A stretch of DNA of 64,000 nucleotides from Plenodomus lindquistii (Eukaryota; Ascomycota; Dothideomycetes; Pleosporales; Leptosphaeriaceae), in assembly GCA_025504975.1 (NCBI GenBank), contig JANUWI010000001.1, forward strand, positions 1,674,001 through 1,738,000. The letters are read 5' to 3'. The notes under the pieces are model-generated. The model was not told the DNA's origin, made no database searches, and was given only the letters and a program-made list of their open reading frames with translations. The translations under genes were made by a program, and so were the position numbers. Position 1 is the first letter of the stretch. Each line of letters opens with the position of its first letter. Positions 12,356-23,994 of the stretch are shown one piece after another.

Positions 12356-12917
12356 ATTGTTGACGAGCGCTTGAATGATAACGAGTATGACTGCATGATG
12401 CGCGTTGGAGGGTGAGTGAAGATGTGGATAAGGAATTGGCATTCGCGTTATATAGGATAGTGAATGATATACCCACTTTGATAAGCAAGCAACTTGTGCT
12501 GACATTAACGTGGAGTTGTTGAGATGAAAGGCAATAAAGCCGCTATAGGTTTCATAGCATGGATTGTTTGTCCATCTATATGTTGTTCGTTCATCTACAT
12601 GGTACTGAAGTCGTACATGCAAACGAAAAGCTAAAGGTTCCAAAAAGCGAAGAGTGAGATGAGAAGCACATGGATCAACAAAAGAATTAAAAAAAAAACA
12701 AGCGCGAAAGTATCTCTCGAGACAAGTTTCTGATGACAATGAAAAAGCAACAAAGAAAATGTCATAGGTGTTAAGAGGAGACGAGAAATAAAGCGTAGTC
12801 CGTACGACAGAAACAAGGAGCACTACTACGGTCGCTCGTACGGAATTGAGATTGGGTATCATGGCAAACTCCCTGCTAGAACAAAAGGGAAAGGAAATCG
12901 TCTCCGTGACCACTGCT
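12356..12917. other. Convergent intergenic region, MCM6 and C2H2 gene 1
   Basis: About 560 bp holding both 3' ends, with A-rich stretches near 12680-12700. Antisense open frames here are shadows. No gene seen. Confidence 0.55.
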
Positions 12918-13842
12918 TCAATCACTACCATGCTTCAACTTCTTATGGCGGGAGAGATTCTTCTTCTGCGCTGAGGCGTGCGTGCAACCTTTGACGTCAC
13001 AAGGGTACTTTATATTTTGATGTTTTGCTTTGTGTTCGCGTAGGTTCTTGGGGTGCGGATAGGATGCGGGACAAATGTCGCAAGTATACCTTCGGTGGTG
13101 ACGTTCGTGTGCTTTGAGCTGGAGGGGCGTGGTGAAGCGTTCAGTACAGTTGGGTTCTTTGCAGAAGAAGGTTGGTGGAGATGGTGTCAGGGAAAGTGGT
13201 GGTCTTTGAAGCGGTGTGGTTGAAGCGGTGGTCAAGGGAGGTGTCGGGAAACTACTATTCGCTGGTCCTATAATGTTCGTGTTTGTCGCAAGGAATACTG
13301 CATCCATCGAACTTGTTTGTGCAGAGTATAAAACAAGGAGTACTCATGTGGGCCACCGTGTCATCCGGTATGGGTATTGATCCTGCCCTTTTCCGCGATG
13401 GACTTGATATATTTCCAGGATTTGCTGTTACAATCCTCTGTGCTGTGGGAAAGCCAGCTTGGTCGCATTGCAGAGCGTATGGGGGGCCGCGGACTACAAT
13501 GAATCTACGGACTCGTCTGAAGTGATTGTCCTTGAAGGGAAGTTGGCACGTCGATCGTTCGTCCGCGACTAAAGGCCAGTTCGGCCATTCCTCTGGTGAA
13601 CCGAACCCTATACGAGCCGTGGCCGGCAAGTACAGGTCATCGATGCCGCTGTTGCTCATCTCCAATGCCGCCTCAGAGAACCACATCGGGTCTAGCGCAC
13701 CATCTGAAAGATCATCGATAGCCACTTGAACATGCGCTTCCTCGTCGAGGCTACGGTAAATCTTGCTGGTGCACAAGCCATGATCTGGCGAAGGAAATTC
13801 CTCCGCTTGCCCGGGATTCTTGTACTGGTATAGAGAAGCCAT
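12918..13842 (-). CDS. C2H2 zinc-finger protein, paralogue 1 (splice structure uncertain)
   Basis: Probable DNA-binding regulator. The C-terminal frame (12918-13307) carries three C2H2 fingers: CKEPNC...HERHH, CDICPASYPHPKNLREHKAKH (split in two here: CDIC and HKAKH) and CDVKGC...HKKLKH. The N-terminal frame (open down to 13255) contains WFSEAALEMSNSGIDD, which resembles WFTAEQLELSNLGLDA in paralogue 3, so both frames belong to one gene. They are in different phases; an intron somewhere in about 13230-13400, or a frameshift, must join them and I could not fix it. First in-frame ATG is 13842-13840. A good upstream intron (13945-13896, GTAAGT donor, GCTAAC branch) would leave a first exon without ATG, so it is probably 5' UTR. 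It lies downstream of promoter module 1. Confidence 0.62.
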
Positions 13843-14110
13843 TGAACTGATCGTTGCTGTTTGGTCTGTAACAGGACGCAAGTCGAGGTGTTCCACTGTC
13901 TCAATGTTAGCCTTGACGTGTAAGCTTCCTAAACCGACAACTTACCAGTAATGTCGCCCGAATGACTAGGTGAGTGTGCTGTACGTGGGTGTCTTCTGAT
14001 GAAGTTAAAAGGCAGGGAATGGGCGGGATGTGGGATGAACTTATGCTCGAGGTTGTTTGGCCTTGCGATCAACCTCTTGAAATGCCAGCGTTCGAGGCGT
14101 CTTATGGCGA

Positions 14111-14413
14111 TGAGACCCTGGGCCCGCAACCAATGATAATTCCAAGTACATAAGGCCAGAAGAAGGTCTCATTGCGCCGTCATGTAGTCCTCCAACACCC
14201 TGCGTGACATGTCTGATCTGTCATTGGTTCGCCAAATGCTTCGACATTGCCAACGAAGCACTGCTGTGGCCTGCTGCCTGCTGGCTCAGCACTGCCTCGT
14301 GAGCTGAGTCGTTCGAGAAGGAAGGCACAGATCTGACCCGAAGTCACCGGGATGCATTGTTGGTGAGGGTAGAGTAGAAGGGTCTCAGTTGCCAGCCCGA
14401 TGTTGGGGTCTCA
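14111..14413 (-). promoter_or_regulatory. Shared promoter module 1 (TGAGACCC / CCAAT array)
   Basis: Upstream of C2H2 paralogue 1. It contains TGAGACCC at 14111, GGTCTCA at 14165, GGGTCTCA at 14380 and 14406, CCAATGA at 14130 and TCATTGG at 14221. A GCGC...GTCCTCC block lies at 14174-14193. The order TGAGACCC, CCAATGA, GGTCTCA, GTCCTCC, TCATTGG is the same as in module 2. CCAAT is the known HAP-complex site in fungi; the octamer is not a site I can name. Confidence 0.6.
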
Positions 14414-15406
14414 GCTCATCTGGCGTTTATTAGGGTGACGTCATGCGAAGGTGGCAGGAAGTAAGGATATCCAACAACAGGAAGGAGTAGCTCAGAAAGG
14501 TTGGTAAAAGACACCTTGATATCATATGGAAGAAGTACTAATGTCGCATCTCATGCAACAGATTGCCCCGAGCTCCGCAGTGAAGTAGCATTCCACATGA
14601 TTATGCCATCGAGGTGGACAGGAGCAGACTTGGACTCTTTATGTGATGGGCAGGTGCCTATGACTCACTCAGATCTTTGTATGAGTATCACTGAGTCGAA
14701 TCTTATTGACAGGACTAGACGCCTAAATGCGCAAGCTCAAACCTTGATACACTCCCACGTTTGAAGAAGCTCGCATCTATCACGTCCCTATCCTTCTTTA
14801 AAAGTATAACGCTTAAGTGTATACAGTAGCAAGGAGAAAACAAACGCATGCTAGTATAGTAAAAAAAAATCTTTACTACTCCTAGAGACTACACGCGAGA
14901 TCTAGTAACTGGTATCTTGTTTTGAGTGCGTTGTGTTCAATACAATGAACCGCGCTTAAGACTTTAGTGACATACTAAATACAAGCTCCTTCGTAGATGA
15001 CATAGCCATTCCCTAGACTGTACACCACGCTTCATTAGCGCAGCCGCCATTGAGACTGCTCATCCGAGTCGCAGCAAGTTGTTAGTCCTCATATCGGATG
15101 GACACTAGGAATGCACGACTTTGAGCAAATGCTAGGCTTGGATGCGAAATATGTCTCAACCCTCAAACAGCACCACACACGGTCAAATAATCCTCTCTGC
15201 TTCCCGCCTAGATTCAGTATATCCAAGAGCAAATTACACGATAGAGACCAGCACTTCAAACACGTCCATAAGAGAGACTCAAAAGCAAGTGAGCATATCA
15301 ATGAACCCAAAGATACAAGAGCAAAGCATGCGGCTCCAACGCCTCTCTAAATTACAAATCACCGCCGTACACTCCCCTTCTGATCCCTCACAGATCAGCC
15401 ATGATC
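14414..15406. other. Gene-poor stretch between C2H2 genes 1 and 2
   Basis: About 1 kb, locally AT-rich (poly-A at about 14862). Short plus-strand open frames at 14501-14764 and 15111-15350 lack recognisable domains and convincing starts. I see no supported gene. Confidence 0.5.
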
Positions 15407-16213
15407 TCATACATGCCTATGCTTCGCCCTCTTATGCCTCGACATATTGTTGCTCCACGCCTCTGTATGCGTACAGCCCTCCACATCACAAGTGAAACGT
15501 ATGCCTTCATGTGTCGCCTTGTGTCTCCGCAATCCCTTCGCATCTGCGTACGTCTGTGAACAAAGATCACAATTGTAACGTCTTTGTTTCCTCTCGTGAA
15601 GTTTGGAACGACGAGACGTTAGGGAGTGCTGCGTACCACTTGGAAGCGGATGTGCGACTGGTGGCATGTCTGGTGGGATAGGCTGTGTGAGCGCGAGCTC
15701 GCAAGGCTGAAGGGCTTGCATGATTTCTGAAGGCGGGGTGTCGAAGTCCCAGGTAAAAGACGATGGCTGATCCGGAGGAACGATCGGGGGAGTGTCCCAA
15801 ACCTCCTCAGATCATTTCTTCGGAGTATTGTGCTTTTAGGTTGGATGCGAGAGAATATAATCCAGGTCCGTCTTCGTCGAGATAAAAGTTTGGTGGAACA
15901 TGTGGCTGTAGTATCGGATCAGGTACGCCAAATTCCAAGGGGTTAATTGCATTGTTTCCGGGCTCGGCATCGTCTGAAAGTACATCAAGCCACTGCATCC
16001 TCAATTAGATGCTGACTTTGACCACTGTGATATGATACGCACGAATAGGATTGCAAGATCAGTCCAGTACGTCGACGGTTGGAATTGTATAGTGTTGTCT
16101 TGGGCGACTAAAGCTGAGTTCCACACGGGTGCCCACTTTCCGTATTGGAGCCAGTCGCTTTGTGGCAAAACTAAAGCTTGTATACTCTCATCAGGATCGG
16201 ACTGGGTACCCAT
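15407..16213 (-). CDS. C2H2 zinc-finger protein, paralogue 2 (possible frameshift)
   Basis: Probable regulator with an N-terminal acidic/hydrophobic region and two C-terminal fingers (CDLCSQTY...HKATH and CDVEGCTH...HKRAKH). Exon 1 is 16213-16043. A 50-nt intron (16042-15993, GTGCGT donor, CTAAT branch, CAG acceptor) leads into a frame starting WLDVLSDDAEPG. That frame stops at about 15807 with SEEMI, while the finger frame, open upstream from the region just after it, resumes with SEEVWDTPP. The join looks like one continuous acidic segment out of phase by one base, so either a second intron (acceptor CTGAG near 15806) or a frameshift is present. If it is a frameshift, the gene is a recent pseudogene. 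Start at 16213 fits the TATA element about 195 bp upstream. Confidence 0.58.
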
Positions 16214-16406
16214 CCTGACTAGAAGCCGGCGATGTTGACAGCCGTGGCCACATCAACTACTTGACGGAAGGTTAGCTCGCACAGGATGACGTGCGTCCAC
16301 TGAACTCACTCTCATGGATTACACACGGCGAAATGAGTTGTCCGTGAGTATAAGGTCTGGCCCTATATTACGATTCATGAAAGCATAGCTAGGTAATCGC
16401 AACGGC

Positions 16407-16412
16407 TTTATA
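16407..16412 (-). promoter_or_regulatory. TATA box of C2H2 paralogue 2
   Basis: TATAAA on the minus strand in the context GGATATAAAGCC, lying between promoter module 2 and the predicted start codon. Confidence 0.5.
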
Positions 16413-16492
16413 TCCAAACCCTTCCCCTAGACATAGTAACATACGCCTTCTAGCCCGATACGTAGCTCCTATAATCTAGCTAGTTATCCCAA

Positions 16493-16671
16493 TGAGACCC
16501 TTGCCCGCCAATGAATTTTGCAAAAGCAAAGCAGGGGTCTCATCGCGCTACTGCATGGTCCTCCTGCATCCCCCTCTTTGCTCTTGATCTCTCATTGGAC
16601 GCCTCTTACGGCATCGTGTGCGCCATTGCACGAGGCAGACTGGACAAGGTGTGAGACCCCCCCCCCCCCCC
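16493..16671 (-). promoter_or_regulatory. Shared promoter module 2 (TGAGACCC / CCAAT array)
   Basis: Upstream of C2H2 paralogue 2. It contains TGAGACCC at 16493 and 16652, GGGTCTCA at 16535, CCAATGA at 16508, TCATTGG at 16592 and a GCGC...GTCCTCC block at 16545-16564. CTGGACAAG at 16640 sits three bases before TGAGACCC, as in module 3. The last octamer runs into a 15-C tract (16657-16671). Confidence 0.6.
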
Positions 16672-17303
16672 AGCACACCTGTTGTCCTGCCTTGCCGTTC
16701 GTCAGGTAAGAAAAGTATGGAGCGCTACCGAGCATATAGGACAAATGCACATTGAGACTCCGCCAAGCCACGCACCACTGAGCACAGCGTCCGCCTTGTT
16801 TGTAAATCAGAACGCTCAGCACATTCTGTGGGCTATGTCGAGTCTCAGAAAGCAAAGATTTACATCTTCATCGAGGAACTAACCTCACGTTGCCAGATTT
16901 CTGTAAGTATAAGAAAGTATATGTAATCGTATTATATATATTCATCCTAAATGCCACCTACATAGTCACAAACATGTCGTAAAGTAGCTTGAATACATCG
17001 CCGACATGCCGCAGATTAAACACATCGCCTTGTACTCGAAACCTTTGACAGACTCAGAGCTCACTGAAACAATGCTTCCGACCAGGATAAGGGGTATCTC
17101 CCATATGCTATGCTCGCCGTAAACTCCAGAGTATGCATAAATAGAAAAGAAAGAAAAGCGCTGATGTCTAGCCAGCGCTGCAACGAAATCATTCGTAACA
17201 CAGCAGCATTGCATTGCATCGCGCTCCGGTGTGTGAAAAAGTTGCTAAACCCCATCTGCCACTTCTTCTTTCTCTCTGCCCTTGATCGCGGCAATCACGG
17301 CTC
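16672..17303. other. Intergenic region before SCC2 stop
   Basis: About 630 bp, AT-rich around 16910-16950. No domain-bearing frame, RNA gene or repeat family recognised. Confidence 0.5.
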
Positions 17304-20300
17304 CTAGTCCGAATCCCCATCCCCGTCCGGCGTCCTACTATTCCTCTTCTTATTCTTTGCCCCCGCAGGTCTGCCCCTCGGTTTCTTTGGCGTATTGTGC
17401 AAACTCGCACTACCCTTCCTCTTCCTCCCCTTCCCACCACCACTCGCGGGAACAGGTGTAGCGTCCTCGCCTTCCTCACCAGGCGTCTCATACCCGCCTC
17501 CAAGAACCATGTCATCTAGATCGTCTTCGTTGATCTTGTGTTCGCGGTCGACTTCCAGGAGGTCAGCGAAGTCGTAGCATTGCTTGATCATGGTATCGCG
17601 AGTGTCAAGGGCGTGCATGACGGCCGAGAGACGCTCCCAGAGTTCTTTGCCGGAGACGAGGTTATTGCGTTTGGCTTCTTTAACGTCTTTGGGGTTGATG
17701 CGGCCGCTGAGCTTTTGGAGATTGTAGCAGCGGCGCACGAAGTTGTGGGTTTCCCAGATCATTTGAAGGATCATGCATGCCACTGTGATCTCGCGGAGGC
17801 GGGTGTCCTTTATGGTCGGTGGTGCGATCCGTGAGGATTCAGGTGGAGGATTGGGGAGTGACGTTACAATCATAGAAAAGCCGTTCGCGTCCTGCATGTG
17901 CGAATCGGACGAGTCTAAGCTCATCGGTTGCTGTGATGGTACAAACTGCTTTGGCATTTCGCTCTCAATGGCGAGGGCTACGGTGGGCCCGGTAGTCTTG
18001 AAGACAATTGCTTCGACCGCGTTGAGGAAGACTGCCAGCACATCCATGGATTGGAAATCCAGCAATGCGAGATTCTCTAGGCAAAAGCGAGCGAACAGCA
18101 AAGCTTCAGGCGCGTCTTTGTTAGCATCCAGCTTTGAGAAATCGAAATCAACTTGCTTGCAGAAGTTGGTAACAAACTTCTTGAAGGTTGCCTTTGCGCC
18201 GGCTTTCAATGCGTCGAATAGCTTGACCAACTTAGGACTGTACGTAGCCTCAAGCATACCATGGGGGTCATTGAAGACATCGATCTGGTATTTGAAGGTG
18301 ATGCGAATGGCTTGCATGTATTCTTTTTCGAGATAGGATTCTTGTTTTTCGTGGATGCGTTTGTGTTCCGTGGCAGCCATCTCGGCGATCTTCCTGTTTC
18401 TTGATGTTGCCAGTGCGACCAGGGCGGCACCGCACTCCTTCGGATGGACCAGCCCTTGTCGACTAATGCTAGCAACGACGCTGCTGGCGAGCTCAGCCAA
18501 CTCGGTGTCAGTCTTCAAGGCGGTGTTTACAAAATTCAACAGAAAGTTCTGGGCCAAGTGCAGTGTCGCAGAGTCGTTTTCGTTGGCAACGAAGGACGTT
18601 TCTAAGCGTGCAGAACCAGTCGCAGCTCCTTTGCCAGTTGCAATCTTCGCACCGCTTTCGGAGCGTCGCTCTGCAAATGTAAAGTACTCCTTGAAGAAGG
18701 ATAGCGCGATACGTTTCAAGCTATCCGTATCATCATTGATGAATATGAGTTTGATGACCTTCTCAACTTCCGCACGCATGAAAAGCTCTGGCGACTGCTG
18801 GCATATGCCACCCAAGCTCCACAAAGCATGTTCCCGGATCGCGATATCCCAGCTCTGCATAGTGAATGGCCGAACGACATCCAGGAGGAGGCGTGATGGC
18901 GGTATCCTGCCCTTTAGGAATGGTTCCATCTGCTTTTCAGTAGAAGTCTTGTTGTTAATATGCTTCTGGGCTTCCACGCTCACTTTGTCCCAAAACGTAT
19001 CGATACATTGGCTGAAATTGCAGATCTTACCAAAGACACCCAGCAGGATTAAGTACGTTGATATCCTGACAGCCAGTGCTGCTTGTCGCTCTTTTGGGGT
19101 TGTTTGAAGTGGTTTGAGCTGGCAGAGGACAGATGCCACGGTTGTAACGATCCTGTCCATACCTAGACCAGGCATTGTACTAATCGTCCACAAACAATGT
19201 ACAACATCGTCTAGTGTATTTTTCAGATCGGGGTCTCGCGTTGCGTTTTGCGCAAGCCTTGCAATGTTGCGCATCAGAGTGACACGGACATCTTCTGCGA
19301 ATGCGTGCTGCGTAACAGGAAGAGATGGCAACGTATGCCGCAGTACAATGACGGTGGGCTGGAGCAGATTAATCTCCTCAATGGTAGTGGCGTCCTTTAT
19401 GTACAGCTTCAATAGCTGAATCTGCTCTGTTGTGAAGAGCGCAGCCTTTGCCTTGGCGAACAGGCTCAGAGTATACATGATGCGAGCTTGTGAGCCCTTG
19501 TTCGACTGAGATTCAGGACTGATGACTTCGTCGACCAAATCGGTGATAAGCTCTTTGCAAAGTCCCACGTTCGCAGTGGGGTTTCGGGACTCCGGTGACA
19601 GAGCGTAAATGAGAAATTTTTCGAAGGCTTCCAAATATGTGGCTGGAGTTGATTGCCTCCGAAGGTGCAAGACGATATCCACCATGAAAGTGGCCCCTTC
19701 AGCACGACGTAACTTGGCTTTGCTGTCGTCTGCTGGAGCGTTGACGTCGGCGGTCGTGAACCAGATCTCCTCCAAGATATTGCGGCTGAGTTCGGCGATG
19801 GTCTTTTCATGATCTTGGGTGGGTAATAGCAAAGCCGCAGCAATGTGTAATTTGTTGCCTTTGGCTGTAGGACCGAGGTATATGTCTTTGGCAAGTTTAA
19901 TGGCCCTCTTCCGTGGGGCAGGCTTATCGTCCGTAGTCATGTTGAGAACGTATGGTAAGACGTGGCGCTCAAGCGATGGATCCAGCTCCACGCATCTTGC
20001 TATCAATTTGAGAGTACTGTCGCGGACTGAGGGAGAGCTATCCTTTAATGAAGGAAGCATGTTCAGTACGGTTTGCTCGTCAATCACGCGAGGATCCTTT
20101 TCAATGAGTTGCTCCAGGCCCGTAAATCCTTTGGTGCGCAACCTTGGAAAATCCTTGTCTTTGGTAAACATTACCATACGCGTGATGATATGCGGGAGAA
20201 ACCTGCGAACATCACTCTGTAACGTGATGATACCCGCAGCAAGCTTGCTCTGGACATCAGAGACAGGCTCAAAAGTACTACGAAGCAGTGTTAGCAAATA

Positions 20301-23036
20301 AAAAAACTGCAGGAAGATTGCCACTTACTACTTTCGGGTCAACCAACTAGGGTCGATGAGAATAGATTCCAGGTTCCTTTGTACGTCCTTGATGACTTGG
20401 GGACGCTCCTCTTCGTCTTGTTCGGAAAAGATTTGGGTGACCGCGGAAAGCCAGAAGCTGATGTGACAACCACTTACAGATCGGAGATGTGGATCATCAG
20501 GGCTCGTTTTCAGGTCCAAATAGTCGCCTAAGGACTCGATGACCATTCGATAAGGCCCATCAAAGGCAAGCAGATCTACGTCGTTAACTCTTTCTCTGAC
20601 GTCCTCACTCATTGCATCGTCTACGAGACGATCTAGCCTCGAAGACAAATTAGACTGCGAGACGTCCAACTTCCTCTTCAAGTCCCTCAAGGCTTGCTTG
20701 AAGTCAATGATGCCACAGCCGATCCTTGCCATTATCGCAAGCGCCATATCCTTATCGTTCACGCTCGACTGGTTGCTTTGCAAAACTTTTTCCATGTGAG
20801 CGAGCAAGCTTTTCAGGAGCAAGGCTGCCGCAGGCCACTCAGGAGATCCGAAAACGTTGCAGAAATCATCGACAAATAAATCTAGCAAGTTCCGGAAGGG
20901 CTTGTCACCTGTCTTGGAAACACCCTTGGCTTGTGACACAAGGGACGTGACGACGTGGTTTGCAATTTGAGACGCATTCACCACGAGGTCGCGTACAATT
21001 TGCACCGCCCCACTGGCCAAGTTGCGTTTATGTGACCGTTTGGATACCGTGCCTGGCTCGTAGTCGCTACTCTCATCATCATGCGTCTCCTGCGCTTTAC
21101 TGCCAACCGCGGTTGTTGTCGAGGACTTTCGATTCGTTGCAGAGACGTGCACAAAGCGCATGAACGCTGCAGATATGGTCATGATAGGAACCTCATGTGC
21201 CGATTGGAATTGTCTGGCGCTGGCCTTTTTGTGCGGCAACTTCTCCAAGTTGCTCATGATACCGTTGAGTATCGACTGGCGTTGTTCTGCGTGCTGAGCA
21301 AATAGTTGCGCGAGGACGTCCATCGCACGTTGCCGGAAACGCTCGAATCTTGCAATGCCGAAAATCGAGTCTCGCTCTGTATCACTGTTCTGATCCAGGA
21401 GAAGTTCCAGCGTCATGAACTCGAGAGTATTTCGTGCCCGATCTGGCAAATTGTACTTGCCAATGAGAGTCGCGAACCGGCCGAGCACACTTCCACACAG
21501 TCGGAGTATCGCTTGCAACTTCTTCCTCTCCGCCCAGGCCGCAGTGAAGAAACCTGCGGCTTCACCCACTTTGGCGGCTTGCAAGATGGGTGTGGTGCAA
21601 GTATCCTTGATAAGCTTCAACAAATCGATTAGTACATCGATAATTTCTTCCCGTCGCAGCCGATAATCATCACAACCCTCTATCATGGTGTCTAGAATGA
21701 GTCTGGCCGCTTTGAGTGAAGCGTCGGCGCTCTTGATGCTCTCAGGGAGGCCTGTCTCGTCATCATCCTGTGAGAATAACCCGTTCTTTATTGTGGAGAC
21801 GATAGTTGGGTGTGTGAGAGATTGTATCTGCATGACGAAGTCCACTGGAAGATTGGCCAAGCGGCCGAGATTGACCACGTTCAAGACTTGCGAGGTAAGA
21901 GATTCCATCGATCGACTGTTGAGGACCTTAAATTCGCCTTCGGGTGTGGCAACTGCTGTAAAACATTTTGATCCATCAATGTCGTCTCTGTCATCCTCAA
22001 GAGAAGCGACTAGATTTTCCAACTCTTCGGTCTTCCTTTCAGCAATTTCGCGTTCGTGTGGGCGAAGAACCGTAGCATCGCTCACACTTCGACGCTTGTC
22101 TTCTTTCTTTTGTGATAGATCCACCGATGTACCAATGGTGTCATAGCGTACATAGTCGTCTCGCGGAACAGTCTTGGGCTTGATAACTACGGCCGGCCCC
22201 GGAGGTCGAACCGGAGTACTGCTGGGAACAGAAGACAAGGCGCTGGATGGGAATTGAAGATTTGTGTTCTGTGAGTGGGCCCTATCGTTCGGAGTCGTAG
22301 GCTGAGGCTGTGGCGTTACGCTAGCCTGCGGTGAGGGAGCGACATGCTTGGCCAACGTCTGGGGTTTGCGAGATAGGTCGGATGCTCTGACGTCGAATGC
22401 TGTCCTTGTCAGCTGGGGATATGATTGAGAAACAAAGCGACCTACAAGTAAAGCTCACATCCGTCTGTCTTAGCAGCATACTAGCAAATGGACTAAGCTT
22501 AGCGCTGTGGTTCAAAGGTGAGCCATTAGCTGCCTTGGGTGGACTGTCCGGCGGAGGTGTCGCAGTCTGAGCCATTGGCTTGAAGTTGCTGAGGCTTGTC
22601 AGTTCCGTTTTCAGTCACTTGGACAAGGCCGGCTTACTACTCCGGCAACGTGTCGTTCAACAGCAACTCTCTAAGCTGCTGCAATGTATCGTGCAGGTGC
22701 TGAGCGGTAGACTGGCCCTTGATCTCGTCGTTCAGAATGGAGATTGCCTGCTTCGCATCATTCCGTTGGGTTGGAGTCAGAGTTGAGGGAGGCGTTGGCG
22801 GCTCTGCTATGGGGAAGGGTATGATATCTGCCAACTCTCAGTATTGGCCCAGAGATAGGTGAGGGAGCAGCGCCAGAGCTGGATTCGTAGGTGACGGCGA
22901 GTCACTCACCTGGCGAGAAGGGGATGATGGAGGTAAAGGGCGAGTACGGGAGGGCTTCGTCTACTGTTGGCGGCCGGCGGTACGGCAAACCACCTCCGTT
23001 GGCATTATGCCAGGTTCCGTTCTGCGTATCAGCCAT
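17304..23036 (-). CDS. SCC2: Sister chromatid cohesion protein Scc2/Mis4/NIPBL (cohesin loader)
   Basis: Catalytic subunit of the cohesin-loading complex; with Scc4/Mau2 it loads cohesin and stimulates its ATPase. Five exons (23036-22910, 22827-22638, 22588-22459, 22412-20329, 20277-17304) give 1834 residues, normal for fungal Scc2. Introns are 46-82 nt and each junction keeps phase. The N-terminal ~250 residues are proline-rich and disordered (Scc4-binding part in known homologues). HEAT repeats fill the rest, with Scc2 hallmarks FRNLLDLFVDDFCNVF, EWPAAALLLKSL, VVRPFTMQSWDIAIREHA and LWSLGGICQQSPELFMR. The C-terminus is basic (KGRKRKGS, KKPRGRPAGAKNKKR), with an AT-hook-like GRP core. It is divergent from RPA12 with a 401-bp shared upstream region. 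Confidence 0.93.
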
Positions 23037-23437
23037 GATTTATTCGCGGAGATGACGAACAGCGGGGTGTGGAGTGGCGCCTGGAGCGACGTGGGTGGTG
23101 TTTGCTATGGGGAAGCTGCGCAAACTATCAGGGTGCTGGACATAAGGCAGCGCATGGTCGTATGCGTGATGACAGCCCCGCGCAATCCATCCATTCACTG
23201 CTGTAGATTCCGGATGACCCTGTATACGCGGCTGTATAAGGTGCTGGTGGTGGTGTCGCACCCATGGGCGACACAATTCTGTCGCGTCTGACCGCCCGCC
23301 AATCCCGGTTAGGGCAGCGCTGCAGGCCGCGGGAATGCAGGGCTCGCCGCAACCTGGCGCCGGGTCGCGAAGCCCTGTCACTTTTTTCTCACGACGCACC
23401 CGAGCGACTTCTATACCACCAAAATCAACTCACCGCC
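23037..23437. promoter_or_regulatory. Bidirectional SCC2/RPA12 upstream region
   Basis: About 400 bp between two divergent start codons. No TATA box or named operator was evident; assigned by position only. Confidence 0.45.
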
Positions 23438-23915
23438 ATGTCTGCAATCGGCTCCCTCGTGTTCTGCACCGACTGCGGCAACTTGCTCGATGGGAGTGCC
23501 GGCAGGAAGAATGCCATATTGACTTGCGCAGTCTGCGGCGCATCTTGCAAAGGTATGCTGCCATAGGTTATGTCAGATTTACAGTGTGACAACTAACCAG
23601 CGAATGCTAGATACCTCATCGAAGACTGTTGTGACGCAGTCAAAGCCCACTGCCTTTCCTTCACCTCTTCGTGCGAAGCGTTCTGAGGTGCAGACCATTG
23701 TTGAGGGAGATATCCAAACCACTAGCGAGATCGATCAGCCTTGCGAAAAGTGCGGTCGACCCAAAGTTCGTTACTACACACAGCAGCTACGAAGTGCTGA
23801 TGAAGGCTCAACTGTCTTCTATGAGTGCGAGTGCGGTCACAAGTATGTTTGCGTTTGAGTCCTCCAAAGTTAATTCTTACTAACATAATCGTACAGATGG
23901 AACACAAATAACTGA
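23438..23915 (+). CDS. RPA12: RNA polymerase I subunit RPA12 (zinc ribbon)
   Basis: Small Pol I subunit, functionally like TFIIS, acting in transcript cleavage and termination in the nucleolus. Exons 23438-23552, 23611-23842 and 23897-23915 give 121 residues, the family length. The N-terminal zinc ribbon is FCTDCGNLLD...TCAVCGASCK. The C-terminal ribbon is CEKCGRP...YECECGHKW, with the catalytic acidic hairpin in RSADEGSTVFY. The last exon is only 19 nt and encodes the end of the second ribbon, so the gene is easily truncated by ORF callers. It is tail-to-tail with the deoxyhypusine hydroxylase gene, 79 bp apart. Confidence 0.95.
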
Positions 23916-23994
23916 GCAGGGCATTTCCGAGTCTTGTCTAAAGAACGTTGCCTTGAAACCCAGACGCTTTGTCTATGCATAGGCCTCACGCAGT

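Noticed and set aside
11774..12931. 385-codon minus-strand open frame
   Set aside because: Antisense to the acidic MCM6 C-terminus; serine-rich runs are the complement of Asp/Glu codons.
14501..15350. Plus-strand frames between C2H2 genes 1 and 2
   Set aside because: Short, without ATG in good context, domains or splice partners.
12918..17000. Transposon around the C2H2 genes
   Set aside because: TGAGACCC sites are not terminal repeats of one unit and no transposase or reverse transcriptase frame exists nearby.
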